A stretch of 53,952 nucleotides of DNA from the NCBI GenBank assembly GCA_947458405.1, contig CANGZW010000011.1:1-53952 (forward strand). The letters run 5' to 3'. How positions within the stretch are numbered: position 1 is the stretch's first letter; each line of letters opens with the position of its first letter. A model generated the notes under the pieces. It saw only the letters and a program-made list of their open reading frames with translations, did not search any database and was not told where the DNA came from. A program made the position numbers and the translations under genes. This stretch comes from Leptospiraceae bacterium. Its GTDB lineage: Bacteria; Spirochaetota; Leptospiria; Leptospirales; Leptospiraceae. Positions 16,746 to 26,429 of this stretch are shown piece by piece.

Positions 16746-17250
16746 TAAACCAATCCTGCCAATCAATTACTTCAATTTCATTTTTTGTGAGGTCAATTTC
16801 TCCCACAAAACGATTGATATAGGGAATTAGGATAGTTTGGAGCCCATCACTAAATTCTAGTAAAGGATGAGCGGGGCTCTCTATAATATTTATTAGTTTA
16901 AAATCTGAATAGATTTTGTCTTTTTCGCGAGGAATTAGCCCGATCAATTGAAATTCATAAAATTCTCCCTTCTCGGGGGGTGGAATTTTAGACTTTTCAA
17001 TATAAACATTTTTCCCAACAAACAATTCTGCCTGTTCCACTGAGTTGATTTCTTCAATTTTTATAACAAAAGTTTTTTGTTTTGAAGTAGAGATTATTTT
17101 GTATTCAGGCTCAGTCTTTGAAGGTTCAAACTGAATCAAGAGATTTGAGGGAAAGGAGGATAGAATTCCTCTATCCGCTACAACTTTAAGTCCACCCTGA
17201 AGGCCGTGAGTTCCCACAACCTTTCCGAGGATAAGATAAATATCAGTCAA
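16735..17250 (-). CDS. rimM: 16S rRNA processing protein RimM
   Basis: 171 residues. The N-terminal domain [18 protein letters not shown] and the PRC-barrel beginning [12 protein letters not shown] identify RimM, which helps mature the 30S head and binds S19. The C-terminal [13 protein letters not shown] corresponds to the usual IPFV-x3-V stretch. It overlaps the KH gene by 8 bases and trmD by 11. Confidence 0.92.
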   Translation of the reverse strand: MTDIYLILGKVVGTHGLQGGLKVVADRGILSSFPSNLLIQFEPSKTEPEYKIISTSKQKTFVIKIEEINSVEQAELFVGKNVYIEKSKIPPPEKGEFYEFQLIGLIPREKDKIYSDFKLINIIESPAHPLLEFSDGLQTILIPYINRFVGEIDLTKNEIEVIDWQDWFNAL

Positions 17251-17479
17251 TTATCTCAAGTGTATAACTTTTCCCATCTTTAACACCAGCCGCGGCAACT
17301 AATGTTCGTAGAGAACGAGCAATCCTTCCATTTCTACCTATAACTTTCCCGATATCCTCGGGAGCCACTCTTAACTCCAAGACATTTGCTTCTTCAGAAT
17401 TAATTTCTTTCACAGAAACAGCATCCGGCTTTTCTACTAGAAAAGAGACTACGTATTTAAGGAAGTTTTCAGATGCCAT
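17243..17479 (-). CDS. khpA: KH-domain RNA-binding protein (KhpA/YlqC type)
   Basis: 78 residues consisting of one KH domain with the GxxG-containing loop GKVIGRNGRIARSLRTLV. The position between rpsP and rimM is the conserved one for KhpA, a small RNA chaperone. The start follows directly on the rpsP stop with no spacing, and the end overlaps rimM by 8 bases, so translation is coupled. Confidence 0.92.
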   Translation of the reverse strand: MASENFLKYVVSFLVEKPDAVSVKEINSEEANVLELRVAPEDIGKVIGRNGRIARSLRTLVAAAGVKDGKSYTLEIID

Positions 17480-17740
17480 TTATTTTGCACTTTTAAAGGT
17501 AGCTAGAACACCAGCTTTCTTCAAAATACCATTCACTGTGTTGGTAGGCTGAGCACCTTTTTTTAACCAATTGAGAGCTTTTTCAGCATCTACTATTATC
17601 TGACCATCTTTGTTTGTAGGGTGATATTGTCCTACGATTTCAATGAATCTACCGTCGCGGGGAAATCTACTGTCTGCCGCTACTATTCTATAATGAGGAG
17701 AATTCTTACTGCCAGTTCTCTGTAATCTTATTTTTACCAA
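17480..17740 (-). CDS. rpsP: 30S ribosomal protein S16
   Basis: 86 residues, beginning [20 protein letters not shown], followed by [12 protein letters not shown] and the [13 protein letters not shown] segment, all diagnostic of S16. It opens the rpsP-khpA-rimM-trmD-rplS-rnhB cluster. The gap of 60 bases to rpe, the longest in this part of the run, may carry an internal promoter. Confidence 0.96.
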   Translation of the reverse strand: MVKIRLQRTGSKNSPHYRIVAADSRFPRDGRFIEIVGQYHPTNKDGQIIVDAEKALNWLKKGAQPTNTVNGILKKAGVLATFKSAK

Positions 17741-17800
17741 TTTTTTACTTCCTTTGAAAACTAGAAAAAAATAGTGTTCTAAAACTTCAAGTTTTTTGTG

Positions 17801-18451
17801 TCAGGCTTTTTTTGAAGTCTGCTTTAAAAGAGTTCCATTTTGATTTGGATCCCCATTTTTGAATACTGCAGAGCCAGCTACGCAAATGTCTACGCCCAAA
17901 CTACTCAATTCTTGGATATTTCCCAAGCCGACACCACCATCAACTTCAAGGAGAATATTCGTTCCCTTGAGTAGCTCTTTTGTTTTCGCGATTTTTTTCA
18001 TTCCACTTTTGACAAAACTTTGTCCATAAAATCCAGGATCCACTGTCATTAGTAGTACTAAGTCGATATAAGGAAGAAGGTTTTCTATTGAAGAGATTGG
18101 TGTGGAAGGATTTAGAGAAATTCCCACTTTAGATCCATTCGCTCGAATATCCTCAGCAAGTCTAACACCAAAAAAGGTGGTCTCAATGTGAAAAGTGATA
18201 TACTCGGGTTGATATTTATAATATTTAGGAACTTCTCTCTCCGGATTGATTACCATGAGATGTACGTCCAGCGGTATATTCGTCAGATTTTTTACTTCAG
18301 AAGTAATAGCTTCCCCAAATGATATTTGTGGTACAAAATTTCCATCCATAACATCCATATGAATATAATCTATTGAGTCATGTTTTAATTGGGGTAATGT
18401 TGTAGAGAGATTTGTAATGCTAGTAGCTAATATAGAAGCAGATATTTTCAT
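17801..18451 (-). CDS. rpe: ribulose-phosphate 3-epimerase
   Basis: 216 residues of TIM-barrel fold. Interconverts ribulose-5-phosphate and xylulose-5-phosphate. Motifs are [13 protein letters not shown] at the start, [16 protein letters not shown] with metal-binding His and catalytic Asp, [24 protein letters not shown] and [10 protein letters not shown] with the second catalytic Asp. It overlaps the PASTA gene by 4 bases. Confidence 0.95.
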   Translation of the reverse strand: MKISASILATSITNLSTTLPQLKHDSIDYIHMDVMDGNFVPQISFGEAITSEVKNLTNIPLDVHLMVINPEREVPKYYKYQPEYITFHIETTFFGVRLAEDIRANGSKVGISLNPSTPISSIENLLPYIDLVLLMTVDPGFYGQSFVKSGMKKIAKTKELLKGTNILLEVDGGVGLGNIQELSSLGVDICVAGSAVFKNGDPNQNGTLLKQTSKKA

Positions 18452-19464
18452 TTTTTGTAGTCCGATTTATAAGTTATTGAGTTAAGTGAGTCTTTGCCTT
18501 TCATTAAATCTACCCTTACATCACCCACTCTGTAGAATACATATTGAAAATTTTCTCCCCCTTCTAGATCTAAGGATGAAAATATTTCCGAGGAAGGGTT
18601 ATCTGAATCAATATTTTGGAGCTTTGCAGAGTATTTTTCACTGGAAGTAGGTTTGAAAGAGATGGTTTCGTATCCCTGGATATTCTTTTCTTTCAGAGGA
18701 AAAAGTGAAACAGCAAATTGTAGTACATTTCCAACTTTCTCAGACTTAACTATCAATCCATTTTCTCTGCGATCTTTTGTATTTAAGATTTCTTTAATTC
18801 TAAAAGGAATTTTTTGTTTTTGAAGAGAAGTTGCTACAAAAGGAAATGGATTACCTTCTAAGGAATTATTTATGGAAGATGCTTTATCATTTTTATTTCC
18901 ACTTTCAGTAACTAGTAAGTAAATTTTTTCTCTTGTTGAAGTATTTTTACCAGGGAAAGGTATTTGATCTACAACTGTATCCGCACTTAATCCTTCACTA
19001 ATTGGAATATATGTAATACCTCCAATTGTCATACTGACATAAGTATCACCAGAAAGAGTTTTATCTATTAATGCTCTAGCACTATTCAACTGCTGACCTC
19101 TAAAATCCGGTATGATAACCCTATCAACCCCATCATTTACAGTTAAGTACAATTTACTTCCAGATTCCAATTTTTTACCCGGTGAAATTGATTGATAAAG
19201 TATTTCACCATCATTTTTATCTGTGTATCTTTTACTTTCAATTCTAACTTTAAGCCTTAAACGCATTAATTCGTTGTGAACATCAATATAATTTTGACCT
19301 ACTAAATCAGGCATAATAATATTTGTATCACTTTTAGTTCTAACTAAAATTACCATAAAAGCAGATATAAAGAAAAAAAACAATCCTAAACTAAAATATA
19401 GTAGGTATCCAGAAAAAGGCATAATTTTTAAATAATATGATACAGGTTTTTTTTCTTCACTCAT
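18448..19464 (-). CDS. membrane-anchored PASTA-domain protein without kinase
   Basis: 338 residues. A short cytoplasmic N-terminus is followed by one transmembrane helix near 14-42. PASTA domains outside the membrane follow: first about 48-112 ([19 protein letters not shown]), second about 113-190 ([16 protein letters not shown]), and a weaker third about 205-265 ([17 protein letters not shown]). PASTA domains bind muropeptides or cell-wall precursors. There is no Ser/Thr kinase or penicillin-binding domain in this protein. It is embedded between fmt and rpe with 4-base overlaps at both ends, so it is tightly co-expressed with housekeeping genes. A cell-wall role is inferred from the domains. 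Confidence 0.85.
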   Translation of the reverse strand: MSEEKKPVSYYLKIMPFSGYLLYFSLGLFFFFISAFMVILVRTKSDTNIIMPDLVGQNYIDVHNELMRLRLKVRIESKRYTDKNDGEILYQSISPGKKLESGSKLYLTVNDGVDRVIIPDFRGQQLNSARALIDKTLSGDTYVSMTIGGITYIPISEGLSADTVVDQIPFPGKNTSTREKIYLLVTESGNKNDKASSINNSLEGNPFPFVATSLQKQKIPFRIKEILNTKDRRENGLIVKSEKVGNVLQFAVSLFPLKEKNIQGYETISFKPTSSEKYSAKLQNIDSDNPSSEIFSSLDLEGGENFQYVFYRVGDVRVDLMKGKDSLNSITYKSDYKK

Positions 19465-20393
19465 ATAAACATTTCTCCGTTTAGAGGTCTTGAGCCATTG
19501 ATAAAATCACTGGACTTCATTACCTTTTTGTTTTCAAATTGAACTTCATCTAAAACTATAATTTTTTTATTTCCACAAACTACACCAAACGTTTTCTTGT
19601 CTAAAATTTGTAGAGAACCTGTCTTTTCTTCGGAACTCAATTCGGTTTTGGTAGTTTTATAAACATTTAGTCTTTTGTCGCGAAAGCTTGTAAAGCATAT
19701 ATTTCCAGGATTAAAAGCTCTAATTTTATTATGAATCTCTATATCGGAGTAATTAAAATCTAATTTTCTTTCTTCTACTTTAATTTTTTTACAAAATGTT
19801 GCCTTGTTATGATCCTGATCAATGGATTGGAATGGTTTTCCTGAAAAACTCTTTAGTAATCTAATTATCTCAGCTACACCAAGGTTTGTAAGTTTTTCCA
19901 ATAGAGTGCCAAACGTATCACTATCCTCAATATTTACTTTAGCAATAGAAATGATTGATCCCGCATCAAGTTCATCTGTGATATATTGGAGTGTTATTCC
20001 TGTTTCCTTGTAATTATTTAAAATAGCGGCTTGGAGTGGAGATGCACCCCTAAACTCAGGCAAGATACTCCCATGTAAATTAATGGTTTTTCCAACAGGA
20101 AAGTCGAATATTTTTCGCGGGATGATAGAGCCAAAAGCATATACAATATAAATTTCAGCATTGTAAGAATTTATATCTTGTATCGCGGAATCTTCTTTAA
20201 GGGAATTAAACTGTAAAACAGGTATATTATTTTCTCTTGCTAGTCTTTTTACAAATGAAGGAGTGAGTTTTCTATCTCTTCCCTGTGGTTTATCCATATT
20301 GGTAACGACAAAAGAAATCTCAAAACCACTATCAATTAGTGATTTAAGCAAAATTGCTGAATGTTCAGGAGTTCCAAAAAATCCAATTTTCAT
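19461..20393 (-). CDS. fmt: methionyl-tRNA formyltransferase
   Basis: 310 residues. Formylates initiator Met-tRNA using 10-formyl-THF. KIGFFGTPEHSAILLKSLI and NLHGSILPEFRGASPLQAA (with the catalytic Asn and His of the active-site segment) and the C-terminal OB-like domain (IRAFNPGNICFTSF) are present. Deformylase (def) is at 39416. The start lies 23 bases after priA on the same strand. Confidence 0.95.
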   Translation of the reverse strand: MKIGFFGTPEHSAILLKSLIDSGFEISFVVTNMDKPQGRDRKLTPSFVKRLARENNIPVLQFNSLKEDSAIQDINSYNAEIYIVYAFGSIIPRKIFDFPVGKTINLHGSILPEFRGASPLQAAILNNYKETGITLQYITDELDAGSIISIAKVNIEDSDTFGTLLEKLTNLGVAEIIRLLKSFSGKPFQSIDQDHNKATFCKKIKVEERKLDFNYSDIEIHNKIRAFNPGNICFTSFRDKRLNVYKTTKTELSSEEKTGSLQILDKKTFGVVCGNKKIIVLDEVQFENKKVMKSSDFINGSRPLNGEMFI

Positions 20394-20416
20394 ATATTAT
20401 TATAAATTATTAGTAT

Positions 20417-22375
20417 TTAAACAAGGTCAACAGGGTCAATATCTATTTCAAGATAAACCTGAGATCCTGAGAGTGTAATTATTTTTTTTCTAATTAAATC
20501 ACGAAATTTATTTTGTTCATTTGATTTAATTAAAATATGATATCGAAAGTTGGAATCTATTCTATAAAATGGGCATTCCACAGGGCCTAAAATATATGTG
20601 GAAGGAATTTTTTCTTCTTTTAAAAACTCTTTTAATATTTCTGAAATTTTTTCAATTACCTCTTTAGCTTTTTCTTCTTTTGGTGATCGGGATACAATTC
20701 TAATTAATCTAACAAAAGGGGGAAATCCTAAACTTTTTCTAATTTGAATTTCCTCTTCATAAAATTTATCATAATTTTGATCTTTCGATAATTGTAAAAT
20801 TCTATGATCTGTATTTTGAGTCTCAATGACAACTTCACCTTTTAACTCTCCTCTTCCGGCTCTACCCGCAACCTGTGTTAATAGAGAAAATACCCTTTCC
20901 CCTGCTCTAAAATCGGGAAGTCCCAATCCACTTGCCGCATTGACTACTCCAACAAGAGTAACACCTGGAGCATCCAAACCTTTAGCAATCATTTGCGTAC
21001 CTGTTAAAATATCTAATTCCTTATTTATTAATTTTGAAATTGTTTGGGAGATTACTTCTCTATTCTTGGTAGAATCCTGATCTAATCTTTCAAGTCTTAC
21101 ACCTGGAAATTTTTCTAGAAGATATTCTTCGAGTTTTTGAGTCCCGGCACCCATCAATTCTAAATTATCAAAATTTTCTTTTTGTAATTTTAAAAATTTA
21201 TCTGTATATCCACATAGATGACAGATTACCTTTCCTTTGTTATGAAAACATAAATTCGAAGTACAATTTGGACATTCTAAAAATTTCTTATCTTTTTTAT
21301 TATAGATCAAAGGACTATATCCTCTTCTATTTAACAATAAAATAACCTGTTCCTTTTTATCCAATCTTTGCTTTATTTTAAATAACAGATCTTCTCCGAT
21401 TAATTCTTTATCCTCTTTTTTTTGTACTACATTTACAGTTGATAATACAGAATTTTTGGCTCTTTTTGAGAGGGAATGAAGATTTATTAATCCTTTTTTA
21501 GCATGATAAAATGATTCAAGTGATGGAGTCGCACTTCCTAAAACAAGAGTTGCATGATTCATTTTTATTCTTTGTTGTGCAACCTGTCTTGCATGATATC
21601 TTGGGCTGGAATGCTCTTTGTAAGACATATCATGCTCTTCATCCATTATTATTAGACCCAGATTTTTAACTGGAGCAAAAATTGCACTACGAGTTCCAAT
21701 TACAATTCGTTTCTCTCCTCTCAATAATTGCAAATAATTTTTAAATCTTTCTGAGACTCTTAAATTAGAATGAATGAGTGCTAATTGCTTACCAAAAATT
21801 AATTCTAATCTATGAAGAATTTGAAATGTAAGAGAAATTTCTGGAACCAACAAAATAGCAGACTTTTCAGTCTCGGTAAGTATATGATGAAATAAATGAA
21901 TATATACCTCAGTTTTTCCACTACCTGTAATACCATATAATAAATGAATACTTTCTTTTCCGATAGTTGACTTAATGTTTTCGTAGGATAGGCTTTGCTC
22001 ATCGTTTAATTTTAATAATTCAGGAGAGCCTAATGGTGATGGTTCTGAAAGTTGATTTTTTCTACCTGAGGGTATCATTTTATAGAGGGACTCTCCTAAT
22101 GAAGAAACATAAAAGTCTCTCATCCAGTAGGCTAATTGGATTTGCTCAGCATTTATTATAGGTTCTTTATCAATTTGTCTTTTTATTGTTTTTAATTCAA
22201 ACGTTGGCATATTGAAGTGTATTGCAATTACCAATCCTTCCATTTTTTTGTTTCTTAATTCAAATTCCACCCTACAACCAACTTTTAAATTAGTCATATC
22301 AATTGGAATTTGATAAGTTAAAGTTTCTTCAGATTTAAATGGGATATTTAAAGCAATATCCGCATATTTTATCAA
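20417..22375 (-). CDS. priA: primosomal protein N', replication restart helicase (one zinc site missing)
   Basis: 652 residues. The N-terminal DNA-binding domain starts ADIALNIPF. Walker A is GITGSGKTEVYI, the helicase box is DEEHDMSYKE, and GTRSAIFAP, GSATPSLES and RAGRGELKG are further helicase motifs. Normal PriA binds two zincs with eight Cys in four pairs. Here only the second and third pairs survive (C368/C371 and C385/C388, in CPNC and CHLC), which form one site. The first pair is replaced by Asn359 and Asp362 and the fourth is absent near residue 398. One zinc site is thus lost as a unit. The gene overlaps its upstream neighbour by 4 bases. Confidence 0.95.
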   Translation of the reverse strand: MIKYADIALNIPFKSEETLTYQIPIDMTNLKVGCRVEFELRNKKMEGLVIAIHFNMPTFELKTIKRQIDKEPIINAEQIQLAYWMRDFYVSSLGESLYKMIPSGRKNQLSEPSPLGSPELLKLNDEQSLSYENIKSTIGKESIHLLYGITGSGKTEVYIHLFHHILTETEKSAILLVPEISLTFQILHRLELIFGKQLALIHSNLRVSERFKNYLQLLRGEKRIVIGTRSAIFAPVKNLGLIIMDEEHDMSYKEHSSPRYHARQVAQQRIKMNHATLVLGSATPSLESFYHAKKGLINLHSLSKRAKNSVLSTVNVVQKKEDKELIGEDLLFKIKQRLDKKEQVILLLNRRGYSPLIYNKKDKKFLECPNCTSNLCFHNKGKVICHLCGYTDKFLKLQKENFDNLELMGAGTQKLEEYLLEKFPGVRLERLDQDSTKNREVISQTISKLINKELDILTGTQMIAKGLDAPGVTLVGVVNAASGLGLPDFRAGERVFSLLTQVAGRAGRGELKGEVVIETQNTDHRILQLSKDQNYDKFYEEEIQIRKSLGFPPFVRLIRIVSRSPKEEKAKEVIEKISEILKEFLKEEKIPSTYILGPVECPFYRIDSNFRYHILIKSNEQNKFRDLIRKKIITLSGSQVYLEIDIDPVDLV

Positions 22376-23244
22376 GAAAGTATCCTATTTTTAAAATCAG
22401 TAAGAGTTCTTACAATTTGGAGTTTAATATTTTTTTCTTCTTCCACGGCATTTTTATATTCCGAGGATTCTTTTAAATGTTCTAATTTTTTCTTTTTATC
22501 CTCTAAGCTCAAAACTTTTTCAGGAGATCTTATCACAATACTAGGTATCTCAAAATCTTCAAATTCAAATGGATGTATTTTTTCTAGTAAATTTTCAGCC
22601 TTTTCTATTCCATAATAACTCACAGCCGCTCTCCCTGTGATTATAATTCCTTTTATATTATTACTTTTTACCGTCAATGCTACATGCTCTAAGCAATTTT
22701 TTGACCTCTGCTTCCATTCATCACTTGAAGAATTTACATTTTTAAAATTACACCCTGGAAATTCTTGATAATTTAACTCCCTCATACGTACGGAAAATAC
22801 TTTTTGAACCATTCTATCGAATAAATCTTCTTGGTTTTGTTCTCTAAAGACCTGATTTTTACCTGTTTTAGAAAAAACTTTTTTATTAGGTGAAATTTCT
22901 CCTGTATAATGTAGTACAAGAATTGGAATACTCCCTTGGTGAATAAAACCCCTTATAGCAGAAATTCTATCCATACATTTTTTACATGTTAAATTTCTTG
23001 TTAATTCAGAGACTGAAGGTTTAAAATTTGGAACTAAATTTAATATTTTTTTAGGTGCTGATTTCCATTTTACGTTAAATTCATCGGGTAGCTTTTGTTC
23101 CGCATATTTATTTATAGGAAATTCATCATTTTGAACTACATTTTTCAATTCAGCTAAAATGATTGAATACTTTTCGAGAATTAACCGTTGACTCAATTTT
23201 TTTCCAACCTTAACGTATACAAATTTAATAAAAAATGAATTCAA
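22372..23244 (-). CDS. divergent uracil-DNA-glycosylase-like Fe-S protein (tentative)
   Basis: 290 residues. The overall order resembles family 4 UDG: a Cys-x2-Cys (C87, C90), a strand IPILVLHYTGE where VGEAPG is expected, a third Cys (C165, in EFPGC) where KCRPP occurs, a fourth (C184, in KNCLEHVALTVKS) where the C-x-PFL helix occurs, then GIIITGRAAV like the usual VALGRTA. All four positions that hold a 4Fe-4S cluster in the family are therefore occupied, although the catalytic motif is not conserved. A charged coiled-coil-like tail follows 220. It overlaps priA by 4 bases and seems to be the first gene of the run, which suggests a DNA-repair link. Homology is inferred by eye. Confidence 0.5.
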   Translation of the reverse strand: MNSFFIKFVYVKVGKKLSQRLILEKYSIILAELKNVVQNDEFPINKYAEQKLPDEFNVKWKSAPKKILNLVPNFKPSVSELTRNLTCKKCMDRISAIRGFIHQGSIPILVLHYTGEISPNKKVFSKTGKNQVFREQNQEDLFDRMVQKVFSVRMRELNYQEFPGCNFKNVNSSSDEWKQRSKNCLEHVALTVKSNNIKGIIITGRAAVSYYGIEKAENLLEKIHPFEFEDFEIPSIVIRSPEKVLSLEDKKKKLEHLKESSEYKNAVEEEKNIKLQIVRTLTDFKNRILS

Positions 23245-23341
23245 TTCTAATAAAAATAATTTTTTATAAAAATATGAATGGGAATAAATACAATTAATAG
23301 TGAAGAAAGTTTAAAAGTGAAGAAAAAAAATTCGATTAGTT

Positions 23342-23393
23342 AAAAAAGATATTAAAAATATCTTACCCAAAATCTGAGAAAGATATTTTTAAT
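23342..23393 (-). terminator. terminator hairpin after the fliD operon
   Basis: ATTAAAAATATCTT at 23351-23364 is the exact reverse complement of 23380-23393, giving a 14-base stem with a 15-base loop. Read on the minus strand, the stem is followed by ATCTTTTTTA, a T run typical of intrinsic termination. It begins 17 bases after the stop of the 318-residue gene. The rest of the gap 23245-23409 is AT-rich and presumably holds the promoter of the UDG-like/priA run. Confidence 0.65.
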
Positions 23394-23409
23394 TATAAAT
23401 TTATCAAAA

Positions 23410-24366
23410 TTACACTAAGATTTCTTTTATTCTTCGCAGATATGGAACGAATTTTTCTAATATATCTGGCAGTTCGTACTCCAATAAATCTCCGGCCATC
23501 ACGATATCATTAATTTCTAGAGATTTTACAACTTGAGATAATAAAGTATTTAGTTTATCAATGGTATCACCTAAAGTTTCTCCTTCAATTTCTATTGAAT
23601 CTAAATTGTATTCAGGAAATCTACCTTTAATAGAAACAAATGAACTCAACATAATATGTAATCTTCCAATAGAGTGATTTAGTAACTCCCCGGCAACAGC
23701 ATCTTTACCGGATTGGAAATTCTCATTGATTCTTATAAATTCTTTTTTTAGAACTTCCATATTATCAGCATAGGTGGAAATAATATCTTTAATTGTTTTT
23801 AAATCTACTCCCAAAATAGAAGTTTTGTTAATTAAAGTCATTGTAAATAACTTTAAGTCTCTCAGATTTTCTAAATAATTTTCTACTGAAGAAATTGAAT
23901 CTAACTTTGAAAAATCATTTGTAATATTATCTATTATTTTTAGAAGATTATTACCTCCAGGGATTGGAGTAATACGACTATAATCTAATTTAAGAAGACT
24001 TTTTGCAGAGTCTAAAACTTCAGAAATCCACTGAACCCCATCCTTTAAATCTCTATTTTCCTTTTCTGTGAGAGAGTCCCTTCCCAATAATGTATTACCA
24101 ACAGTATCAATGTATTTATCTAACTCGATTAATCCAGCAATCAATACATCTAAATTCTCTCCTACATAAAAATCCAATCTGTCAGCAGAATTAATTAAAA
24201 TTGACTTTAACTCATCCTTTTGCATCTCTTTACCATCGACGAGACATTGTAATAAAAATTTCCCTTGGGATTCAGCCCATCGTTTGATTTCTTCATAAAT
24301 ATCAGCTAGGGTCTCTTCTTTCTCAATTCTACTATCTAAAATCTCTTCATTTAAATATATTTTCAT
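23410..24366 (-). CDS. unknown protein co-transcribed with fliD
   Basis: 318 residues, soluble, with no signal peptide. The first about 75 residues form a small alpha/beta unit (MKIYLNEEILDSRIEKEETL, then LQCLVDGKEMQKDEL). The remainder is predicted to be long amphipathic helices. It lies 40 bases after fliD on the same strand and before a terminator, so it probably serves the flagellar filament cap or its export. No FliS or FliT motif is visible, so a FliD-specific chaperone is a guess from position. Function unknown. Confidence 0.65.
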   Translation of the reverse strand: MKIYLNEEILDSRIEKEETLADIYEEIKRWAESQGKFLLQCLVDGKEMQKDELKSILINSADRLDFYVGENLDVLIAGLIELDKYIDTVGNTLLGRDSLTEKENRDLKDGVQWISEVLDSAKSLLKLDYSRITPIPGGNNLLKIIDNITNDFSKLDSISSVENYLENLRDLKLFTMTLINKTSILGVDLKTIKDIISTYADNMEVLKKEFIRINENFQSGKDAVAGELLNHSIGRLHIMLSSFVSIKGRFPEYNLDSIEIEGETLGDTIDKLNTLLSQVVKSLEINDIVMAGDLLEYELPDILEKFVPYLRRIKEILV

Positions 24367-24406
24367 AATAACTATAAAATCTTTTTTGATCTTCTCCTGA
24401 ATTTTA

Positions 24407-26344
24407 TCATTGTTCGTTGTTGGCTTTCATTTGTTTAATACTTTGGTTTAAGTAAGTACCGATATTTTTATTTTTACCGATTCCCTGCTCCATATATTCA
24501 AACTTCTGTTTTAATTTTTTTTCATAGTTCACAAGATGAGATTCAAAATCCCTTATTTTTTTATTATTTTCTTGCATTTGGGACTCAGCTAACTTTACCT
24601 TACTTGAGACAATTCCTGATGTAAATTGAGTGTAAGGTTTTATAGTTTCTAAAATTGTGATACCAACTCCATCATCAAATCTATTATCTTCATTTGTGTC
24701 ACTTGCAAATAATTCTCTAACTGATTCTGGATATTCCGATAAAGCATTTTGCAATTCGGAATCATTTATAGTTAAAAACCCTTCTTGAATTTGTTTCCAT
24801 GATGAACCAGGATCTCCCGTTGTAATACCAACATCACTTAAAACCTTGAATCTAGGCTCAGTGGAAGATGGATAAGAAGCTCCAACTGCAGTCTTAAGTC
24901 CTACAATGAGTCTCATTAAAGTTGGGTCGCCGGCAAGAATCCCAGATTTATTTTTATTCGTCCAAAAATCCTGTGAAATATCCAATTCAGGATTTTCATT
25001 GGAGGCATTACTTTTATCAACTTTATCGTCTTTATTTGTTGCACTTATTTCTCTTGAAAATTTCAACAAGTTATTGTAGGCATCAACCCATTCCCTTATC
25101 ATATTAATACCTTTTTTTGTATCACTAATTACTTCTAAGGTAATAGGGTTTTGTGTCTCTTTTAAAAGAGTCAATGCTGTTCCTTCGATTGCATCCCTAA
25201 TATTTTCATTTGTCTCACGGGTTAACTGAATTCCATCAATTTTGAAAATTGCATCCTGAGCGGCTACCACTTCATTTGTAACACTTGCACCTTTTATATC
25301 ACCAGGATTTGAAAGCTCCAAGGATTGAATTTTAACATTCATTTCACTTGTATTGGCTAGTATAAATTTGATAAGAGTCTGTTCACGAGCATATTCACTT
25401 AAAGGAAAAATATATTTTCCATCTTTATGTTCAATATTAATAAATTTAGTTTTCTCCCCCTCTTTTGTATCATAAACAATGCCTAATCCCAAAAACTCAA
25501 TTATCTTAGCTTCTTCCCCTGTGTTTACTGTTAATTCTAAAATAGAGGTTCTTGCAATTTTTTGTCGATCAATTGGAAATACATAGGCACAATTTGATTT
25601 GATTTCGATTCCATCCGCTGTCAGTATCGGCTTGGGGGATTCTGCATTTCCAGCATACTTTTCAGGAAGATAGGGATTAGAATTTTCTATTAACAATGAA
25701 ATATTGCTTGTATTTGGAGGTGGCTCCGGGACATTTTCTCCTACAAGACCAGCCGTTTGCAATACACCATCTGGATCTAAAAATTTCAGTGCACTTTCTT
25801 TTCCATATTGTATCGCAGTCAGAGAAATTACTATATTGTCAGAATCAACTTTTGTAACACTTGCTCTAGCTACTTGTGAGGCAGTAATACGAATCTTCTC
25901 TCCTAGCTTTTCAGGATCTCCACCGGGAAAATCTATATTCACTCTTTTGTATTTAGAAATTATAGAAAATTTTCCTGCTGGAATTTTTGTATCAGTGGGA
26001 ATTTTATTACCAGCTATTTTATTTCTAGAAGCCAATTGAATAATTTCGACTTCCTGACGGGCCGCTTTTGCACCTTTTCCTGCTTCTCCGGTTATATATC
26101 CATCTTCATTTGCGGTTATTTTTTTGGAGGCAAAAGGAGAAGTAAAAGATGTTAAGTTTTTAGTTTTTATTTGGAGATTCGTGGTTTGATTCTTCAGTTC
26201 ACTCCAAGCACGGATTTGAATCTTGTTATGTTCATTTTCCTTTTCCCATCTGCGTATGGGCTTGGATTCAACATCGACAAGCTTTCGAACAAGGTCATTT
26301 GTATTTTGGCCGGAGCTCAACCCCGGAATTGTAAAAGATGGCAT
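24407..26344 (-). CDS. fliD: flagellar hook-associated protein 2 (filament cap)
   Basis: 645 residues. The N-terminal region is typical FliD (MPSFTIPGLSSGQNTNDLV followed by KLVDVESKPIRRWEKE), forming the D0 helix of the cap. The C-terminal half carries FliD_C features (DPTLMRLIVGLKTAVG, LSDVGITTG, LTINDSELQNALSEYPESV) and ends in a long helical tail. At 645 residues it is longer than enteric FliD because of extra middle domains, as in other spirochaetes. In spirochaetes it would act in the periplasm. First gene of a two-gene operon. Confidence 0.94.
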   Translation of the reverse strand: MPSFTIPGLSSGQNTNDLVRKLVDVESKPIRRWEKENEHNKIQIRAWSELKNQTTNLQIKTKNLTSFTSPFASKKITANEDGYITGEAGKGAKAARQEVEIIQLASRNKIAGNKIPTDTKIPAGKFSIISKYKRVNIDFPGGDPEKLGEKIRITASQVARASVTKVDSDNIVISLTAIQYGKESALKFLDPDGVLQTAGLVGENVPEPPPNTSNISLLIENSNPYLPEKYAGNAESPKPILTADGIEIKSNCAYVFPIDRQKIARTSILELTVNTGEEAKIIEFLGLGIVYDTKEGEKTKFINIEHKDGKYIFPLSEYAREQTLIKFILANTSEMNVKIQSLELSNPGDIKGASVTNEVVAAQDAIFKIDGIQLTRETNENIRDAIEGTALTLLKETQNPITLEVISDTKKGINMIREWVDAYNNLLKFSREISATNKDDKVDKSNASNENPELDISQDFWTNKNKSGILAGDPTLMRLIVGLKTAVGASYPSSTEPRFKVLSDVGITTGDPGSSWKQIQEGFLTINDSELQNALSEYPESVRELFASDTNEDNRFDDGVGITILETIKPYTQFTSGIVSSKVKLAESQMQENNKKIRDFESHLVNYEKKLKQKFEYMEQGIGKNKNIGTYLNQSIKQMKANNEQ

Positions 26345-26429
26345 GAGATTTTAACATTCTCCACAATTTAATTCTCGACGGTTAGGGAAAAAATATTACA
26401 CTATGTCTAATAAATTCACCGAGGTTTCA

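Noticed and set aside
25704-26039. Plus-strand open frame of 111 codons
   Set aside because: Lies antisense within fliD, which is a secure coding gene.
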